From the NCBI GenBank assembly GCA_963826505.1, contig CAWGXG010000002.1:1-64000 (forward strand): a stretch of DNA of 64,000 bases, given 5' to 3'. Position 1 is the first letter of the stretch. Every line of letters begins with the position of its first letter. Source of the stretch: CAWGXG01 sp963826505. GTDB lineage: Bacteria; Chloroflexota; Anaerolineae; Aggregatilineales; Aggregatilineaceae. The notes below the pieces were generated by a model. It did not search any database and was not told where the DNA came from. It saw nothing but the letters and a program-made list of their open reading frames with translations. The position numbers and the translations under genes are program-made. Below, in pieces: positions 61,483 through 64,000 of this stretch.

Positions 61483-61557
61483 CACCAGAGAATCAAGACG
61501 GGTTCACCGACTATTTTTCTTGTGCGGCATCATGACGATTTGTGAGGGAGATCATCG

Positions 61558-62959
61558 ATGAAAATTACATTTCACGGCGCTGCGCGCACCGTGACCGGCT
61601 CCCAACACCTGATTGAGGTCAACGGTCAGCGGCTGCTGCTCGACTGCGGGCTGTATCAAGGCTCGCGCAAGGAAGCCTTCGAGCGCAACCGCAACCTGCC
61701 GTTTGACGCGGCCAAAATCGATGCGATGGTGCTCAGTCACGCCCACATCGACCACAGCGGCAACATTCCCAACCTGGTCAAGAGCGGCTTTCGCGGGGAC
61801 ATCGTCTGCACATTCGCCACGCGCGATCTGTGCTCCACCATGCTGATGGACAGCGGCCATATCCAGGAGAAAGACGCGGAGTTCGTCAACAAGAAGCGTG
61901 CCCGCAAAAACGAGCCGCCCATCCAGCCGTTGTATACCATCGAAGATGCGGTCAACAGCCTGGAATACTTCAACGCGATCGGCTATCACCGCCAGCGCGA
62001 GATTTTGCCGGGCGTGTGCGTAACGCTGGTCGACGCGGGGCATATGTTCGGCAGCGCGATCGTCGTGCTGGATATCGAAGATCGTGACGAGGGCCGCGAC
62101 GTGCGGCTGGTCTTCAGCGGCGATCTGGGCCGTAAAGGCATTCCGATCATCCGTGATCCCGAAGCCGTCGATCATGCGGACGTGCTGATCATGGAAAGCA
62201 CGTACGGCAACCGCACGCACGAGCCCTATTTCAACTCCGAGAAGAAGCTCGAAGGCATCATCAACGATACCTACCGCCGCGGCGGGGCGATCATCATCCC
62301 GTCCTTCGCAGTGGGACGCACCCAGCAGTTGGTCTACACGCATGCACAAGATGATGATCGCGCGCGATATTCCTAATCTCCCGGTTTATGTGGACAGCCC
62401 GCTGGCCATCAACGCGACGGCAGTCTTTCGACTTCACCCCGAAGCCTACGACGCGGAAATTCGCAAATTCATGCTGGCCGAGGGCGATCCCTTCGGCTTT
62501 GACCAGTTGATTTATACGCGCTCGGTGGAGCAAAGTAAAGAACTCAACTTCAAACGCGATTCGTTCATTGTGATCAGCGCGAGCGGTATGTGTGAAACCG
62601 GACGTATCCTGCACCACCTTCGCAATCGCATCGAAAATCCGGCCAACACGATTCTGATCGCCGGTTGGCAGGCCCCCGACACGTTGGGGCGGCGCATCGT
62701 GGAACACGAGCCGACCGTCCGCATCTTTGGCGAGGAATATCAGCTTCGCGCCCAGGTGGAGGTCCTCAACGGCTTTTCGGGACACGCCGATCGCAACGAG
62801 CTGTTGGAATGGGTTGGCGCGATCAACAAACGACCGCGACGTACCTTCCTGGTGCATGGCGAAGAGGAATCGGCGTTCGCACTGGCCGACGCCCTGCGCA
62901 CCGAAGCCGGGTTCGAGCAGGTCGATGTGCCGGAACTGCATGAGGGCGTTTCACTGTAG
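61558..62959 (+). CDS. MBL-fold beta-CASP ribonuclease, one-base frameshift
   Basis: About 466 residues once repaired. The MBL part has the zinc motif SHAHIDHSGN, further ligands in VDAGHMFGSAIV and FSGDLGR, and IMESTYGNR. The beta-CASP domain contains GGAIIIPSFAVGRTQQLVYTL, VYVDSPLA, ISASGMCETGRILHHL and NGFSGHADRNELLEW. This pattern is that of the RNA-processing YSH1/CPSF73-like bacterial nucleases. In the printed sequence the first frame stops at 62376; an extra A at 62342 (in ACGCATGCAC) splits the gene, and its removal restores LVYTLHKMMIARDIPNLPVYVDS. GAGGGAGA lies upstream of the ATG. Confidence 0.92.
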
Positions 62960-63224
62960 CGCCACCATATACAATGTTCATGAGTTGTTGTCAGGGCCGT
63001 ACCTGGGGGTATGGCCCTATTTGTTGCGAAATATCGGCGGTCAGCACATTGTATAGAACCTATGTGTAGGGTTATGATTAGACTCTGTCACGAATGACAC
63101 GCGACGTGTTACACCGTGAATCGGAAAGGTCGCTCCATCACGGGATCGGGGGGGCGCAGAGTTGTGCTAACCGTAACTTCCGGGTGGAAAGCAGTCCAGC
63201 CGAACCGCATAAAAGGACAGGCTG
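62960..63224 (+). promoter_or_regulatory. Structured 5' leader of the PAS sensor gene
   Basis: 265 bases without a gene. TTGTAT (63049-63054), an 18-base spacer and TATGAT (63073-63078) could be the promoter. The following 140 bases are G-rich and contain CCGTGA (63114-63119) and TCACGG (63138-63143), a perfect stem around GGAAAGG, followed by GGGGCGCAGAG and GCTAACCG. It may be a cis-regulatory RNA; no known riboswitch class is matched well enough to name. Confidence 0.4.
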
Positions 63225-64000
63225 TTGGCAAGCCAGAAGCCAGAACTTCACGGGAATGAACCGCCTGCCACGCGCTATTACCGCGCGTGGCGTGATGCTG
63301 CCCTGCGCGTGGAACGCTGGCTGATCAGACCGTCACCCGCCGTGACTGATCTTCTGGATCGGCGGCAGGCGTCGCTGCTTTCAGGGATGCTGCTGGCGCT
63401 GCTGGTGATGGGCATCGTGTGGGGCGTGACATGGGAAGTTGAAAATTACAGCCAACAGGGCCTCACGGCCGACACGATGATTACCGTCGTAGCGGTTGTG
63501 AGCCTGGCCGGGCTGTACGCTGCCAGCCGAACCGTCTATTTTCGCATGACGGCGCGCGTGACCATCGCCATGATCTCGCTGCTTACCTTCCTCAGCGCGA
63601 TTCCAGACCGGCGAGACGCTACGGATGCCAATTTACTGGTGTACCTGCTGCTGCCGGTGTTATTCAGCAGCCTCGTGCTGTCCGTGCGAGCGACCGCGCT
63701 GCTCATCCTGGCGCAAACGGCGGGTTTGGTGATCTACCCGTACGTATTCCCTGAAATTTCTGCGGATTCGATGTGGACCGGCTACATCACGTTTACCTCG
63801 CTGATGATTTTGATGGGCGTGCGCTATTGGCGGATGCTGGAAAGCGATCGCCGATCCGACCTGGAAGCGAGTGAAGCGCGCTATCGCGTCCTGTTTGATG
63901 ACATTGATGACGCTGTGTTTGTCCACGATCTGGACGGACGTATCCTCGAAGTGAATGCCGCGGCCTGCCGGCGTCTGGAGTTCAGCCGCGCTGATCTGCG
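63225..64000 (+). CDS. Membrane-bound PAS-domain sensor, partial
   Basis: Probable TTG start at 63225 with AAGGA 7-8 bases upstream. The first 50 residues are charged, then five to six membrane helices (SLLSGMLLALLVMGIVWGV, MITVVAVVSLAGLYAAS, VTIAMISLLTFLSAI, LVYLLLPVLFSSLVLS, ALLILAQTAGLVIYPYVF, ITFTSLMILMGV). A PAS domain starts at about residue 220 (ARYRVLFDDIDDAVFVHDLDGRILEVNAAACRRLEFSRADL) and runs off the window. The output, a histidine kinase or GGDEF domain, lies beyond 64000. The membrane part resembles the 6TM sensor units of Chloroflexota and Cyanobacteria kinases. Confidence 0.8.
   Translation, partial: MASQKPELHGNEPPATRYYRAWRDAALRVERWLIRPSPAVTDLLDRRQASLLSGMLLALLVMGIVWGVTWEVENYSQQGLTADTMITVVAVVSLAGLYAASRTVYFRMTARVTIAMISLLTFLSAIPDRRDATDANLLVYLLLPVLFSSLVLSVRATALLILAQTAGLVIYPYVFPEISADSMWTGYITFTSLMILMGVRYWRMLESDRRSDLEASEARYRVLFDDIDDAVFVHDLDGRILEVNAAACRRLEFSRADL

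Noticed and set aside
62960..63224. Cyclic-di-GMP-I (GEMM) riboswitch
   Set aside because: Only fragments (GGGGCGCAGAG, CTAACC) resemble the consensus; spacing and the tetraloop helix do not fit, so it was kept only as an unassigned leader.
1..64000. tRNA genes, CRISPR arrays, insertion sequences, restriction or toxin-antitoxin systems
   Set aside because: Intergenic regions were scanned for the T-loop GGTTCRA pattern, regularly spaced repeats and transposase motifs; none was found. The dispersed palindromes are irregularly spaced and are not CRISPRs.

Overview
The window is 64 kb of GC-rich bacterial chromosome (about 60% GC by eye), gene-dense on both strands. It has no rRNA, recognisable tRNA, CRISPR array or insertion sequence. 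The best guess for the host is Chloroflexota, Anaerolineae-like. The reasons are multi-GAF sensor kinases, lipoproteins with a Cys followed by a Lys/Thr-Pro linker, secreted PA14/SH3 proteins, a Rab-like GTPase, and dispersed CACAGAG-type intergenic repeats. This is inferred from gene content, not from a marker gene.
Layout. 1-9.5 kb: a GH15 glucoamylase running off the left edge, an orphan DNA methyltransferase, an MBL-fold hydrolase, then a zinc-uptake operon (Fur/Zur regulator, znuA, znuC, surE, znuB) behind a near-consensus promoter with a Fur-type box, and a secreted esterase. 9.5-14.3 kb: an 882-residue helical-repeat protein and a secreted PA14-PA14-SH3x3 protein. 14.7-25.6 kb, minus strand: a signalling locus of two substrate-binding lipoproteins, each followed by a membrane GAF receptor (one without a kinase, one a 1439-residue histidine kinase), a threonine synthase-like enzyme that reads into two receiver domains, and a stand-alone receiver. 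There is no transporter permease or ATPase. 26-33 kb: glnA, a PucR-type regulator, an oxidoreductase, a divergent NarL-type two-component pair and MgtC. 33-39 kb: an AAA+ ATPase, a sirtuin, secreted and bactofilin-like envelope proteins and a membrane methyltransferase. 39-44 kb: an LMW phosphatase and fructosamine-kinase pair next to prfA-prmC-tsaC. 44-52.6 kb: a transporter, pcm, a roadblock-like partner with a Rab-like GTPase, methyltransferases, an M20 peptidase, and a translationally coupled glycosyltransferase-gluzincin pair. 52.8-64 kb: M32 carboxypeptidase, rsgA, an ABC-2 exporter, corA, a broken RNase D, a beta-CASP nuclease, and the start of a PAS sensor.
A recurring oddity is reading-frame breaks in otherwise well-conserved genes. 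There are at least fifteen one- or two-base breaks, mostly an extra base, plus one in-frame stop. They hide or distort real products: the threonine synthase-receiver fusion, M32, an ABC permease, RNase D, beta-CASP nuclease and esterase. Most are probably sequence errors, so lengths and fusions around them are provisional.
The most interesting regions are the signalling locus with the PLP-enzyme/receiver fusion, the eukaryote-like GTPase with its partner, and the helical-repeat protein.
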